From assembly GCF_900112205.1 (NCBI RefSeq), contig NZ_FOKW01000003.1:62001-126000 (forward strand): a DNA stretch of 64,000 bases, read 5' to 3'. Below are positions 16,796 to 25,925 of the stretch, piece after piece (the first letter of the stretch is position 1; each line of letters opens with the position of its first letter). The notes beneath the pieces were generated by a model, which saw only the letters and a program-made list of their open reading frames with translations, ran no database searches and was not told the origin of the DNA. The position numbers and the translations under genes were made by a program. The stretch is from Natronobacterium haloterrestre. GTDB lineage: Archaea > Halobacteriota > Halobacteria > Halobacteriales > Natrialbaceae.

Positions 16796-18412
16796 GTGAG
16801 CAGCGAGTTACGCGAGGAGTCGAGAGAAAGGGAGCAGGACGGGGCAGAGCCGGGTACCGAGCCGGATACCGGGCCGCGCGCGGACGGTGACGTCACCCCC
16901 GACGAGCGCGATGCCCTGCTGACGATCGCCCACGGCGCGGTCGTCACCTCGGGCGGCGTCTCCGTCCAGCGCGGGCTGGTCGCCGGGACGGAGTTCGTCC
17001 TCGCGCGGGGGCTCGGCCCCGTCGCGTACGGCGTGTACGCGCTCGCCTGGCGGATCGCGCAGTTGCTCGTTCGGCTGGTCACGTTCGGGAGCGTCCCGAC
17101 CCTCCAGCGGTACGTACCCGCGTTCGAGGACGATCCCGCGCGGCGGTCGCGGGTCGCAGGACTGGCCTACGCCACCACGACGGGCTTTGGCCTGGCCATC
17201 GCCGCGGCGGTGTGGGTCCTCGCGCCGCGGATCGACGCGGCCACGGTCGACCACCCGTCGTTCCCGCCGGCGATGCGGCTGTTCGGCGTTCTCGTCCTGT
17301 TGCTCGGCGTCCTGATGATCTACGCCGCACTCTTTCGCGCCGTCGGCTCGGCGCGCGGTGAGGTGATCTTCAACAAACTCCTCCGGCCCGCCGTACGGCT
17401 GGTCGGCGCGCTCGTCGCGCTCGCGCTCGGCTACTCCGTCGTCGGCGTCGCCGGCGCGTTCGTCGCGTGTGCCGCCGCCCTCGTGATCGTCGGGTTTCCG
17501 GCGACGACGAGCGCGACCGGCATTCGGCCGCGGCTCGGGGGCTCACGGGCCGAGGTCCGCCGGTTCTACGATCACGCCGCGCCGGTGGCGATGAGCAGCC
17601 TCGGGAAGGTGTTCCAGAACCGCGTCGACATCCTGCTCGTCGGCGCGCTGCTCTCGGCGACGGCTGCGGGGGTCTACAACGTCGTCCTCGTGTTGATCTC
17701 GATCGCGTGGATCCCCCTGCTCTCGTTCAATCAGCTGTTGCCCCCGGTCGCCTCCGACCTCCACTCGAGCGACAGGATGGAGACGCTCAACGCCGTCTAC
17801 TCGTCGGTGACCCGCCTCATCGTCACCGCCGTCGTTCCGGTCCTGGCGATCCAGGCCGTGTTCGGCCGGGAACTGCTGGCGCTGTTCGGGGCGACCTACG
17901 CCCGGGGATACCTCCCGCTGGTCGTCTACCTCGGCGGCGTGTTCGTCGGCAGCGCCGTCGGAGCGACGGGCTGGCTCCTGATGATGACGGACCACCAGTA
18001 CGCCCGGATGGCCCTCGACTGGCTGCTCGCGGCGTTGAACGTCACGCTGACCTACGCGTTCGTTTCGGCGTTCGGACTCGTCGGCGCGGCGCTCGGCACC
18101 TCGCTCGCGATCGCCGTCCAGAACTCGCTGCAGGTCCTGCTGCTCCGCCGGTTCGAGGGGCTGTGGCCGTTCGACGCCACGTACCTCAAGCCGCTGGGGG
18201 GCGGCGTCGTCATGGCCGGGGCGATGCTCGGCGTGCGGTCGGCGGCGGACGGAGTGCCCGCCGTTGCGGGAGGGATGGTCGTCGGGCTCTTCGCCTACGT
18301 GGCGACGTTGCACCTGTTAGGCGTCGATCCCCGCGATCGGCTCGTCGTCCGCGAACTCGCCGCCCGCTACCGCGAGGACCTCGACGAGGCGGTGTCACGG
18401 TACCGGGCGTAG
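16796..18412 (+). CDS. Wzx-like polysaccharide flippase (MOP superfamily)
   Basis: 538 aa with GTG start. An acidic N-terminus of about 45 residues precedes 12-14 hydrophobic segments. The typical polysaccharide-exporter entry is GGVSVQRGLVAGTEFVLARG followed by GPVAYGVYALAWRIAQLLVR. The C-terminal half holds a second MVN/Wzx-like repeat (GKVFQNRVDILLVGALLSAT). Such proteins move lipid-linked oligosaccharides from the cytoplasmic to the outer face of the membrane. A second flippase of the same class occurs at 37272-38831. It lies upstream of an alpha/beta hydrolase gene with its own promoter. Confidence 0.88.
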   Translation: MSSELREESREREQDGAEPGTEPDTGPRADGDVTPDERDALLTIAHGAVVTSGGVSVQRGLVAGTEFVLARGLGPVAYGVYALAWRIAQLLVRLVTFGSVPTLQRYVPAFEDDPARRSRVAGLAYATTTGFGLAIAAAVWVLAPRIDAATVDHPSFPPAMRLFGVLVLLLGVLMIYAALFRAVGSARGEVIFNKLLRPAVRLVGALVALALGYSVVGVAGAFVACAAALVIVGFPATTSATGIRPRLGGSRAEVRRFYDHAAPVAMSSLGKVFQNRVDILLVGALLSATAAGVYNVVLVLISIAWIPLLSFNQLLPPVASDLHSSDRMETLNAVYSSVTRLIVTAVVPVLAIQAVFGRELLALFGATYARGYLPLVVYLGGVFVGSAVGATGWLLMMTDHQYARMALDWLLAALNVTLTYAFVSAFGLVGAALGTSLAIAVQNSLQVLLLRRFEGLWPFDATYLKPLGGGVVMAGAMLGVRSAADGVPAVAGGMVVGLFAYVATLHLLGVDPRDRLVVRELAARYREDLDEAVSRYRA

Positions 18413-18450
18413 CGGGCCTCCGGTCGAACGCGAACGAGGCCGAGGAGAAG

Positions 18451-18458
18451 CTATATTC
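18451..18458 (+). promoter_or_regulatory. TATA box of alpha/beta hydrolase gene
   Basis: CTATATTC, centred 30 nt before GTG 18484, supporting that start for a leaderless mRNA. Confidence 0.55.
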
Positions 18459-18483
18459 CGCGCGGTCGAGTGTCGAACTCACT

Positions 18484-19305
18484 GTGAACGAACGGTTGCC
18501 GGAGAACTGGGTGGACGACGAGGTCAGGGTAAACGGCGTCCGGCTTCGCTACCTCCGAACGGGCGGGACGGGCCGCCCGCTCGTCGTCGCACACGGCTTC
18601 TACGACGACGCGCCGAGTCGGCTGCCACTGATTTCGACCCTCGCCGCCGAGTACGACGTCGTCGCCTACGACGTCCGCGGTCACGGCCTATCGGACGCGC
18701 CGCCGACGGGATATTCCGTCGGTGACAGGGTCGACGACCTCCTCGGGCTCCTCGAGGAACTCGGCCTCGAGTCGCCGGTCCTCCTGGGTCACTCGACCGG
18801 CGGGAACACGGTCATGGCGGCTGGGGCTCGCCGGCCCGAGCGACCGCACGCGATCGTGGCGATCGATCCCGCCGGCCTGCTCGATCTCGAGCCGGATCCG
18901 GCGGGGCGCGAGCGTCGCACTCGCGAGCGGATCGAGGAGTGGCACGGGCTTTCGGTCGAGGAGTTGCTCTCCGTCGAGGAGGGTCTCCAGGACCACGTAT
19001 CAGCGGGCAACGAACGACTCGCGCGAACGCTCGCACGTGCCCGCCAGCGGGTCCATCCGCACGCCGCCGCGGTCACCCGTCACGGGTTCGCCGATCCCGA
19101 GGAAATCTATCCGGAGATCGCTGCCCCGACGCTGGTCCTCCGTGCGGACGGCGACGAACGACAGCGGGAGCGTGACCGAGCCCGCTGTGCCCGCCTCCCG
19201 AACGGCCGTCTCCGTCACGTCGACGGGGCGGGACATACGGTCGTCCGCGACGCTCGCGAGGAAACGACTCGAGCCGTCCTGGAATTTCTCGACGAGCGGT
19301 CGTAG
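18484..19305 (+). CDS. Alpha/beta hydrolase (epoxide-hydrolase/esterase-like)
   Basis: 273 aa from GTG 18484; the same frame is open far upstream across the flippase gene, but that part is a shadow. Motifs: VVAHGFYDDAPSR (oxyanion hole), VVAYDVRGHGLSDAP, nucleophile elbow GHSTGGN, acid region APTLVLRADGDERQ and the terminal GAGHTVVRDA (catalytic His). Typical of the MenH/epoxide-hydrolase-like group; substrate not deducible. Cytoplasmic. Convergent with the DUF354 gene. Its place inside the glycan region does not prove a role there. Confidence 0.87.
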   Translation: MNERLPENWVDDEVRVNGVRLRYLRTGGTGRPLVVAHGFYDDAPSRLPLISTLAAEYDVVAYDVRGHGLSDAPPTGYSVGDRVDDLLGLLEELGLESPVLLGHSTGGNTVMAAGARRPERPHAIVAIDPAGLLDLEPDPAGRERRTRERIEEWHGLSVEELLSVEEGLQDHVSAGNERLARTLARARQRVHPHAAAVTRHGFADPEEIYPEIAAPTLVLRADGDERQRERDRARCARLPNGRLRHVDGAGHTVVRDAREETTRAVLEFLDERS

Positions 19306-19367
19306 TCCCTCGCTCCCGGTCTCGATTTCACTCTCGCTTTCGAGGCTCGCGGCGAACCGGTCCCCGG

Positions 19368-20486
19368 TCAGTCGCCGCCGATGCCGACCGACTGTGCCGG
19401 CTCGTGGTCCGGCCGCCGTCCGAACTGACGAACGGACTCTACCTCCTCGACTCGGCCGCGGACGTTCGCCACGTCGACGATGATCTCCGTGAGGTTCGCC
19501 GTCCCCGCGAGGAACTCGTCGCGGCGGCGTTGCCAGGTATCCTCGACGGTGTCGTCGGCCAGCAACTCCTCGACGCGCTCGAGGATGGCGTCGGCCTCGG
19601 CGACGTTGTGGATCAGTCCCTGGTTCTCCAGCGCGACGAAGTTGCCCATGTCGTCGTCGCCCACGAAGGAGTTCGAGCGGATCGCGGGCGTCCCGAGCAG
19701 GGCGGCCTCGGTCACCATCGTCTGGGTGTCGGCCACGAGCAGGCTCGCTTCCGCGAGCGCGTCGTGCATCAGCGCCGGGTGGAGGTCGAACCGGCGGGCC
19801 GGCAGCCCCTCGAGGTCGGCCTCGCCGCTCTCGTCGGAGACGAGGACGGTGACGTCCTCGGCGAGGCGCTCGACGATCCGGCGGCGGTCCGCGCCGGTCA
19901 GGCCGTGCTTGCCGACGTCGTGCTGGGAGCCGAAGGCGTTGAGTCTGAGAAGGGCGAACCGCTCGTCGGACTCGAGTCCCAGTTCCCCCCGGACCTCGGG
20001 GTTCGGCTCGTACGTGTCGGGGTGGAGGTACGCACACTCCTTGAACCCGGGGAAGACGTAGTGGTGTTCGCCGAGGTTCTTGCGGAAGGTGTTGGGCGTG
20101 AGGATCGCTCGGGCGAACGGCGTCGAGATCGTGTGGTCGAACGACGCCGGCTCGGAGTCGATGAGCAACACCGTCGGCGTCCGAACGACGGCCCCGGTGT
20201 GGGCGGCGTACCCGCCCATCCCGAAGATCAGGTCGGGGTCGTACCGCCTGGCGAGGCGGATCGCCCGGGCGTAGTGGGCCGGTAAACGACTCAACAGCGA
20301 CCCCTTCGAGGTGTCACACGAGCCGTAGACCTCGTAGGGCAGGTCGTACCACTCGAGCAAGTCGACCGTACAGGTGTAATCCCGCGCGAGGACCAGGACG
20401 TCGTCCCCGCGAGCCGCGAGCCGCCCGATCGCGTGCTTGTACAGGTGGACGTGCGCCGGCGTATTCGTAAAGAACAGGTATCTCAT
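19368..20486 (-). CDS. DUF354 protein, GT-B/epimerase-like glycan enzyme
   Basis: 372 aa. The start MRYLFFTNTPAHVHLYKHAI and the stretch YDPDLIFGMGGYAAHTGAVV are typical of DUF354, a family with the fold of UDP-GlcNAc 2-epimerases and GT-B glycosyltransferases and found in archaeal surface-glycan clusters. The C-terminal domain holds the conserved SLLVADTQTMVTEAALLGTP, the usual nucleotide-sugar contact region. No signal or membrane segment. Probably a cytosolic enzyme of precursor synthesis; donor and acceptor unknown. Divergent from the gene at 20665; an ATAACAA element lies 46 nt upstream. Confidence 0.82.
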   Translation of the reverse strand: MRYLFFTNTPAHVHLYKHAIGRLAARGDDVLVLARDYTCTVDLLEWYDLPYEVYGSCDTSKGSLLSRLPAHYARAIRLARRYDPDLIFGMGGYAAHTGAVVRTPTVLLIDSEPASFDHTISTPFARAILTPNTFRKNLGEHHYVFPGFKECAYLHPDTYEPNPEVRGELGLESDERFALLRLNAFGSQHDVGKHGLTGADRRRIVERLAEDVTVLVSDESGEADLEGLPARRFDLHPALMHDALAEASLLVADTQTMVTEAALLGTPAIRSNSFVGDDDMGNFVALENQGLIHNVAEADAILERVEELLADDTVEDTWQRRRDEFLAGTANLTEIIVDVANVRGRVEEVESVRQFGRRPDHEPAQSVGIGGD

Positions 20487-20532
20487 GCTGACGGTATCGT
20501 CTCCTGACCGAACGGTGAGCGGCCGAGGGGGT

Positions 20533-20539
20533 TTGTTAT
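20533..20539 (-). promoter_or_regulatory. ATAACAA box upstream of DUF354 gene
   Basis: TTGTTAT on the plus strand (ATAACAA in coding orientation), centred 50 nt upstream of ATG 20486. Member of the shared element series of this region. Confidence 0.45.
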
Positions 20540-20628
20540 CAGGCTCGTACCGACCGTAACGACCGCCCGACGGCGGGACAGTCCCCTCCTGTCCGTCGCG
20601 GTTCGAGGGCGGACCGGCGGTAGCGAGC

Positions 20629-20637
20629 GTATAATAA
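20629..20637 (+). promoter_or_regulatory. TATA box of alpha/alpha-toroid gene
   Basis: GTATAATAA, centred 32 nt upstream of ATG 20665; it favours that ATG over the in-frame ATG at 20689. Confidence 0.55.
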
Positions 20638-20664
20638 TAGGAATACGTTGCCAGGTGTCCGTAG

Positions 20665-22086
20665 ATGCAGTCTCAGGGTAGTAGCGACATGGACGGCGAG
20701 ACGCGACCGGCGGGTGCGTACCGACTCGAGAACGAGGGCCACGTCGACGTCGGCGGAGATCGACGCGAGCGATACCTTTCAGTACTCGATTCGACGCTCG
20801 CGTACGCTCGCCGCCGGAATTACGTCGGCCCGGACTACGGCGACGGGCTCAGTAGCCGGCTGTTGCAGGCGCTGCCGATCGACAACCGGTGGCTCAACCT
20901 GGCCGTCCAGGAGACGGTCAAACGCGCGCCCGTCGACGTCAGACCACTCTTTCGCGTCGAGGAACGGCGCAACTACAAGGGGGCCGCGCTGTTTACGATG
21001 GCGAACCTGAACTACTACGACCTGGTCGGTGACGGCACCGAGACGGCTCCCTCGCTTGCCGCGTTCGACCCGCTGCTCGAGGCCGATCGGCTCGCGGACT
21101 GGCTGGTCGAGGAACGCATCACCGACTACAGCGGCTTCTGTGGGGGCCACCGCCATCCGATCCAGCACCTCCACACGAAGGGCGTCCCGAGCGATCCCGA
21201 CATCGTGTCGACCACCTACGCGGTCCGGGCGCTGCTCGAGGTCGCGCGGTTCGCGGAGCGAGAAGACGTCGACCTCGACCCCGAGACCCGAGAGAAGTAC
21301 GCCTCATACGCCGAACTCGCGCGAACGGCGACTGACTTCCTCGTCGAGGACCTGAACTACCGCGAGGTCGAGGAGGGGGCGAAGATCGACTACCACATGA
21401 ACCACCCCGACGACTCCTACACGATCAACTCCGCGGCGCTCGGGGCGTCGATGCTCGTCGACCTCTACGACTACTTCGGCCACGACGACCTCCGCGAGCG
21501 GGCGACGAAGATCCTCGACCACGTCGCGGCCTGCCAGACCGACCGCGGCGGCTGGCCCTACCGGCTCCCGGCCGACGCCTCCCACCTCTCGATGGACAAC
21601 CACCACAACGGGTTCGTCGTCGAGGCCTTCCAGCGGTACCGCGACATCGTCGGCGACGACCGGTACGAGGACACCCTCGAGGACGCGCTCGAGTTCTACC
21701 GGACCGAACTGTTCGCACTCGACGGCGCGCCGAACTTCGACGAGGAAAGCGCCTTTCCGCGCGACATCCACGCCAGTACCCAGGGAATGCTGGTCTTCGC
21801 CCGGGAAGGTGACCTCGAACTCGCCGAGCGTATCCTCCGGTGGACCCTCGCGAACCTCCAGGTGGAGGGCGAGCAGGGCCGGTTCTACTACCGGAAGTAC
21901 CGCCACCACACGAAGCGGGTCACGCTGATGCGGTGGTGTCAGGGCTGGATGTCGTACGCGATGTCGGAGTTCCTGCTGGCCTGTGCCCGGCGGGGCCGGA
22001 GTCCGGAAGGTCCCTTCGAGGCCGAACCGTCCGGAGCCGATCGAGAGACTGACCGACGGGAAGCCGCACCGACGCCCGAGACATGA
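20665..22086 (+). CDS. Conserved polysaccharide-cluster protein, likely alpha/alpha-toroid fold
   Basis: 473 aa. The sequence is rich in regularly spaced helices with aromatic and charged residues (YSGFCGGHRHPIQHLHTKGV, RGGWPYRLPADASHLSMDNH), the look of (alpha/alpha)6 barrels such as uronyl epimerase-like or unsaturated-glycuronyl-hydrolase-like domains. Haloarchaeal homologues are often misnamed as ABC permeases, yet no membrane segment exists here. A cluster of His residues (HRHPIQHLH) could form an active site. Its stop overlaps the GT4 start (ATGA), so the two are coupled and probably act on the same glycan. Catalysis is unproven. Confidence 0.75.
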   Translation: MQSQGSSDMDGETRPAGAYRLENEGHVDVGGDRRERYLSVLDSTLAYARRRNYVGPDYGDGLSSRLLQALPIDNRWLNLAVQETVKRAPVDVRPLFRVEERRNYKGAALFTMANLNYYDLVGDGTETAPSLAAFDPLLEADRLADWLVEERITDYSGFCGGHRHPIQHLHTKGVPSDPDIVSTTYAVRALLEVARFAEREDVDLDPETREKYASYAELARTATDFLVEDLNYREVEEGAKIDYHMNHPDDSYTINSAALGASMLVDLYDYFGHDDLRERATKILDHVAACQTDRGGWPYRLPADASHLSMDNHHNGFVVEAFQRYRDIVGDDRYEDTLEDALEFYRTELFALDGAPNFDEESAFPRDIHASTQGMLVFAREGDLELAERILRWTLANLQVEGEQGRFYYRKYRHHTKRVTLMRWCQGWMSYAMSEFLLACARRGRSPEGPFEAEPSGADRETDRREAAPTPET

Positions 22087-23378
22087 GCCGCCCCGCCACG
22101 GAAGGAGATCCGGCCGACACACTCCCGGAGGCGGGGTCGAGGCCGGATCCGGAAGCGAACGACTGCTCGAGCGACGACCGCTCCGGCCGGACCCCGCCGG
22201 ACCCGTTCGGCTCGGATCTCGCGGGTTCCGTCGACGACGCCGATCCGGCACCCGAGGAGGCGCGGGTCCTCGTCGTCTCCGGACTCGGTCACAAGAACGA
22301 GCGCCACTACGGCCCGCTGGCCGAGGTCGCCGGGGAGACGACGCTCGTCTGCCTGAATCCGCGCCACGACGTGGAGCCTGCGAAATACCGCGAGGTGCCC
22401 GACGTCGGCCCGCGGCCGCTGCGGCTCGTCCTCCTGTTTTTCGTGGCGCTGCTCGAGGGGTACCGAACCGAGTACGACGCGGTCGCCTCGATCTCGCTGT
22501 TCCCCTACGGGCTCTACGCGCTCGCCCTGAAGGCCATCTACGGCTATCCGGCCTCGCTGGGGATCATCGGGATCGACCTGGACCACCACGCCCGGCAGTG
22601 GTACGGCGCGGTACCGCGGTGGGCGTTCGGGCGCTTCGATGCGGTCTCCGTGCCCGGTCCGTCACACGCCGACGCCCTCGAGGACTGTGGCGTCCCCCGC
22701 GAGCGGATCGAGATCCTGGCGAACGCGATCGACGTCGAACGGTACCGACCGGACGATCGCGGGACTGGGGACGCCGGGGACGACCACGACCACGACCACG
22801 ACTACGACTACGACTACGACTTCGTCTGGGTCGGCCGCTTCAGCGACGAGAAAGCCCCCATGCGGTTCGTCGAGTCCCTCGTCGCGCTCGAGAGGCGGGA
22901 CTCGACGGGCGAGTTCCGGGCCGTCATGGTCGGCGACGGCCCGCTCCGGGACGACGTCGCCGCGACCCTCGAGACCCACGGATTGGGCGACCGGGTCGAC
23001 CTCCCCGGCTGGGTCGACGACCCCCGTCCCTACTACCGGCGGTCCGCGACCTTCGTCCTGACCTCGCGGCGAGACGCCCTGCCGCTCGTGATGCTCGAGG
23101 CGATGGCGTCGGGACTGCCGCCGGTAGTGCCGCCGGTCGGCTCGGTTCCCGACGTCGTCAGCGACGGCGACAACGGCGTCGTCGTTCCGGATCGCGACCC
23201 TCGGAGTTTCGCAGCGGCGATGGCTCGCTGTCTGGCCGAGCCCGACGAGCGGGCCGACCTGGGGGCGAACGCGACCGCGGTGCGATCCTCGTTCTCGTAC
23301 GAGCAGGCCGGCGACGACTGGCGGCGGATCCTGGCGACGCTCGTCCGGTCCCGTCCCTGTTCCCGTTCCCGTTCCTGA
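22083..23378 (+). CDS. Glycosyltransferase family 4 (GT-B)
   Basis: 431 aa, ATG overlapping the previous TGA. About 60 acidic disordered residues precede a GT-B fold. The C-terminal donor-binding domain shows DFVWVGRFSDEKAPMRFVES, PGWVDDPRPYYRRSATFVLT and the EX7E-type region MLEAMASGLPPVVPPVG, which contact the nucleotide-sugar phosphates. A hexanucleotide tract at about 22781-22820 encodes a (Asp-His)3(Asp-Tyr)3 repeat exactly between the two Rossmann domains. The enzyme probably adds a hexose-type sugar to a lipid-linked glycan. The C-terminus ends in a short Ser-Arg repeat that runs into a downstream 6-bp repeat. Confidence 0.9.
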   Translation: MSRPATEGDPADTLPEAGSRPDPEANDCSSDDRSGRTPPDPFGSDLAGSVDDADPAPEEARVLVVSGLGHKNERHYGPLAEVAGETTLVCLNPRHDVEPAKYREVPDVGPRPLRLVLLFFVALLEGYRTEYDAVASISLFPYGLYALALKAIYGYPASLGIIGIDLDHHARQWYGAVPRWAFGRFDAVSVPGPSHADALEDCGVPRERIEILANAIDVERYRPDDRGTGDAGDDHDHDHDYDYDYDFVWVGRFSDEKAPMRFVESLVALERRDSTGEFRAVMVGDGPLRDDVAATLETHGLGDRVDLPGWVDDPRPYYRRSATFVLTSRRDALPLVMLEAMASGLPPVVPPVGSVPDVVSDGDNGVVVPDRDPRSFAAAMARCLAEPDERADLGANATAVRSSFSYEQAGDDWRRILATLVRSRPCSRSRS

Positions 23379-23421
23379 CCCCAGTCCTGTTCCCGTTCCC
23401 GTTCCTGATCCCGGTCCCGTC
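23350..23421. repeat. GTTCCC/GTTCCT hexanucleotide tract at 3' end of GT4 gene
   Basis: Imperfect 6-bp repeats (GTTCCC, GTTCCT, GTCCCG) cross the GT4 stop codon at 23376-23378. The tract is part of a set of 6-bp repeats in this genome region and may act in termination, which is unproven. Confidence 0.6.
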
Positions 23422-23512
23422 TCGATCTCGAGCGACCGAGGCGTAACCGGATCTCTCACCTACTTTCGGCCGACGAGGTGGAAACCGGCGGGTTATCGCC
23501 GGTAGCGACGCG

Positions 23513-23519
23513 ATAACAA
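23513..23519 (+). promoter_or_regulatory. ATAACAA box of FemAB-like gene 1
   Basis: ATAACAA centred 32 nt before ATG 23548, the box A position for a leaderless mRNA. Confidence 0.5.
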
Positions 23520-23547
23520 AACGAACACTCGCAGTACGACGACCTAC

Positions 23548-24567
23548 ATGGACATCGAACGACTGGACCTCGAGCGGTGGGACGACGCGCTTCCCAGGTC
23601 GGGGTTCGAAGTCTTCCACGACCCGGACGCGCTGGCCGTGCTCGACGCCCACACCGACGCCGAACTGCGTCTCTACGGCGCGTTCAAGGGTCAGCAAGCC
23701 GTCGGCCTCCTCCCCGTCTTCGTCGACGAAAACGCCGTCGGTCGAACCGTCTTCTCGCCGCCGGTCTCGATGGGCGTGCCGCGGCTCGGGCCGATCATCG
23801 ACCCCAACAGTCCGAAGCGACGCAAGTGGGAGCGGATCAACGCCGAACTGGCGGAAGGGGTCCTCGAGGACGTCGAGGCAGACCGGCGCTCGACGCTGTT
23901 CCGGATGACCTGTCCCGTCGGCTACGACGACCCGCGCCCGTACGGCTGGAACGACCTTTCGGTCGAGCCGCAGTTCACCTACGTCGTCGACCTCGAGGGC
24001 TGTAGCGACCTCGAGGACGCGATGGCCGGCTTCAGCAAGAGCCTGCGAAACGAGATGCGCCGCTACGACGACGTCGATCTGACGATCGAGATGGAGGGGA
24101 TCGACGCCGCCCTGCGGATCTACGACGACGTCGTCGACCAGTACGCGGAGTACGACGACGAAGCGCCGATGACTCCGCAGTTCCTCCGTGACTTGCTCGT
24201 GACCCTCGACGACGACAGGTGGCGAACCTACGTCGCCCGGACGCCCGACGGGGAGTACAAGAGCGGCATCCTCACGCTGTTTTCCAACGACCTGGCCTAC
24301 TACTGGCAGGGCGGAGTGACCGCATCCTACGAGCACGTCAGCGTCAACAACCTCCTGCACCGGCGGATCCTCGAGGACGTCGTTACCGATCCGGACCTCG
24401 AGTCGGTCGAGGGGTACGACCTCGTCGGCGCGAACACGGAACGGCTCTGTGAGTACAAAGGGAAGTTCAACGGCGAGTTACGGCCCTACTACGTGGTCGA
24501 GTCCTCGGGTCTGGAGATGCAACTGGCGAAGTCGGCCTACCAGCGGGTGAGTGGCTCGCTGAAATGA
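23548..24567 (+). CDS. FemAB/GNAT-like aminoacyl or acyl transferase (copy 1)
   Basis: 339 aa. The double-GNAT architecture of FemAB-like proteins is visible: an N-terminal half with FKGQQAVGLLPVFVDE, then YTYVVDLEG-type strands (FTYVVDLEGCSDLEDAMAGF) and a C-terminal half with YKSGILTLFSNDLAYYWQGG and the closing GANTERLCEYKGKFNGELRP. FemX-type enzymes transfer amino acids from aminoacyl-tRNA; archaeal relatives in surface-glycan clusters may instead acylate or aminoacylate sugars. A paralogue lies at 44325 and a decayed copy of the last 387 bp lies at 28004-28389. Its own ATAACAA promoter is 32 nt upstream. Confidence 0.82.
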   Translation: MDIERLDLERWDDALPRSGFEVFHDPDALAVLDAHTDAELRLYGAFKGQQAVGLLPVFVDENAVGRTVFSPPVSMGVPRLGPIIDPNSPKRRKWERINAELAEGVLEDVEADRRSTLFRMTCPVGYDDPRPYGWNDLSVEPQFTYVVDLEGCSDLEDAMAGFSKSLRNEMRRYDDVDLTIEMEGIDAALRIYDDVVDQYAEYDDEAPMTPQFLRDLLVTLDDDRWRTYVARTPDGEYKSGILTLFSNDLAYYWQGGVTASYEHVSVNNLLHRRILEDVVTDPDLESVEGYDLVGANTERLCEYKGKFNGELRPYYVVESSGLEMQLAKSAYQRVSGSLK

Positions 24568-24604
24568 GCCGTTTGACCGCCGAGTATCGGAACTGACGTC
24601 CCGC

Positions 24605-25915
24605 TTACCGTTCGGGATCGGGTCTCGGTAGCGCCCGATGTGTCCGCGGCGGGACGAGATAACTCCCCCAGTGCCGGAGCCGGAGGTACCGGAGAATTCC
24701 GTTGCTCTGGCGTGGGCCGAGTCCATGCTGTCGGAACTCCTCGCCGAGCATCGCTTCCCGGACGCGCCTGAACTCGGACATGGTCCGCTGGAGGGAGACG
24801 AAGTGGACACCGCAGCGATTTCCGTCGGTCGTATTCACGTCCCGTCGGAGCAACACCGGCTCCCCGTTTTCCCGTTCCCGGGCGAGCTTTTGGGCGTGGC
24901 CGACGGTGTTGCGCTCGCGGGCGTGCTCGTGAATGTCGTCGACGACGGATTCGACCCCGGTCGAACTCCCGAGTCGCTCACCGTACTCGCCGACTGCGTT
25001 TCGCTCTGCGTGCTCGGGGCTGAACAGTTGCGCCACGCGTTGCTCGTGGTCGCTCTCCTCGAACCACGCGTCGAGTTCGAGCTCGAGCGTCTCGAAATGC
25101 TGAATCGATCCGTCGGCGAACGGCCCCTCCTGGATCGTTACCCGGTCTTCGGTGGCCTGACTCTCGCGAAAGCCGGACCGGAATCCCATGAAGAACGGGG
25201 CTTCCTCGGGTACCGGTTCGCTCTCGGGCATCCCGTCGAGGCCGCTCTGTCGTTCGGCCGGAAGCCCCCGTCCGACGAACCCCGTTCGACGGTCAGTCCG
25301 CTCGAAAACACTCTCGAGAGACGCCGACAGCGAGTGTCCGTTGAGTTCCGTCCGGTCCCCGAACAGGGCCTCCTCGACCGCGAGTACCACGGCAGGCTCG
25401 TCGCTTCCGAGGTGTAACAGCGCATCGGTCGTGTCCACCGTCACGTCGCTCTCGGCGGAGAGCGTGACGATCGGGTCCGGCGCCGGAAGATCGACAGCCT
25501 CGTCGAGCGTCGCGTCGAACCGGTCGAAATACGCCGGCGTATATCCGAGCGTAAAGAGGAGGCCGGAACTGCTCCACTCGATGGCCCGTTCGACCCCCTG
25601 TAACGCAGCAGTGACGCTTTCCCGGGCGGCGGAATCCGGATCGCTGGACAGCGAGAGGTTGAGGAACACGTGATGGGACGGCGGCTCGACGTTCCCGTCC
25701 CGATCCGTCTCCAGCACGTCGTTCCACGCGTGCTGTCGCTCGGGAAGCGAGAGCGGCTCGGGGACGCCGTCGGGGACCTCGAGCGAGGAGCCGTTCTCGA
25801 GACACGCCGCGAGAGCGACGGTTCCGCCGGTCGCGACCGCCGAGCGCATAAACGCTCGGCGTGAACGCGCTCGCGTTTCACTCGTCTCCGTCCGATCGTC
25901 CGTTGGTGGGGACAT
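24605..25915 (-). CDS. Tat lipoprotein, distant DyP-type peroxidase-like protein
   Basis: 436 aa. A Tat motif SRRAFMRSA (R19-R20) and a lipobox LAAC (Cys38) predict a membrane-anchored exported lipoprotein. The body resembles DyP-type peroxidases: LTLGYTPAYFDRF-like strands, GFRSGF where DyPs have GFxDG, GSIQHFETLELELDAWFEES (DyP GSYLVVRRIRM region), a His in VGHAQKLA and LLRRDVNT...GVHFVSLQRTMSEF (DyP LRRGY...GLLFLAFQ). The catalytic Asp of GFxDG is Ser here, so peroxidase activity is doubtful. The C-terminal about 50 residues are not DyP-like. It is second in a unit with the amine-oxidase-like gene (10-nt gap). Confidence 0.6.
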   Translation of the reverse strand: MSPPTDDRTETSETRARSRRAFMRSAVATGGTVALAACLENGSSLEVPDGVPEPLSLPERQHAWNDVLETDRDGNVEPPSHHVFLNLSLSSDPDSAARESVTAALQGVERAIEWSSSGLLFTLGYTPAYFDRFDATLDEAVDLPAPDPIVTLSAESDVTVDTTDALLHLGSDEPAVVLAVEEALFGDRTELNGHSLSASLESVFERTDRRTGFVGRGLPAERQSGLDGMPESEPVPEEAPFFMGFRSGFRESQATEDRVTIQEGPFADGSIQHFETLELELDAWFEESDHEQRVAQLFSPEHAERNAVGEYGERLGSSTGVESVVDDIHEHARERNTVGHAQKLARERENGEPVLLRRDVNTTDGNRCGVHFVSLQRTMSEFRRVREAMLGEEFRQHGLGPRQSNGILRYLRLRHWGSYLVPPRTHRALPRPDPER

Positions 25916-25925
25916 CGGTGTGCGA

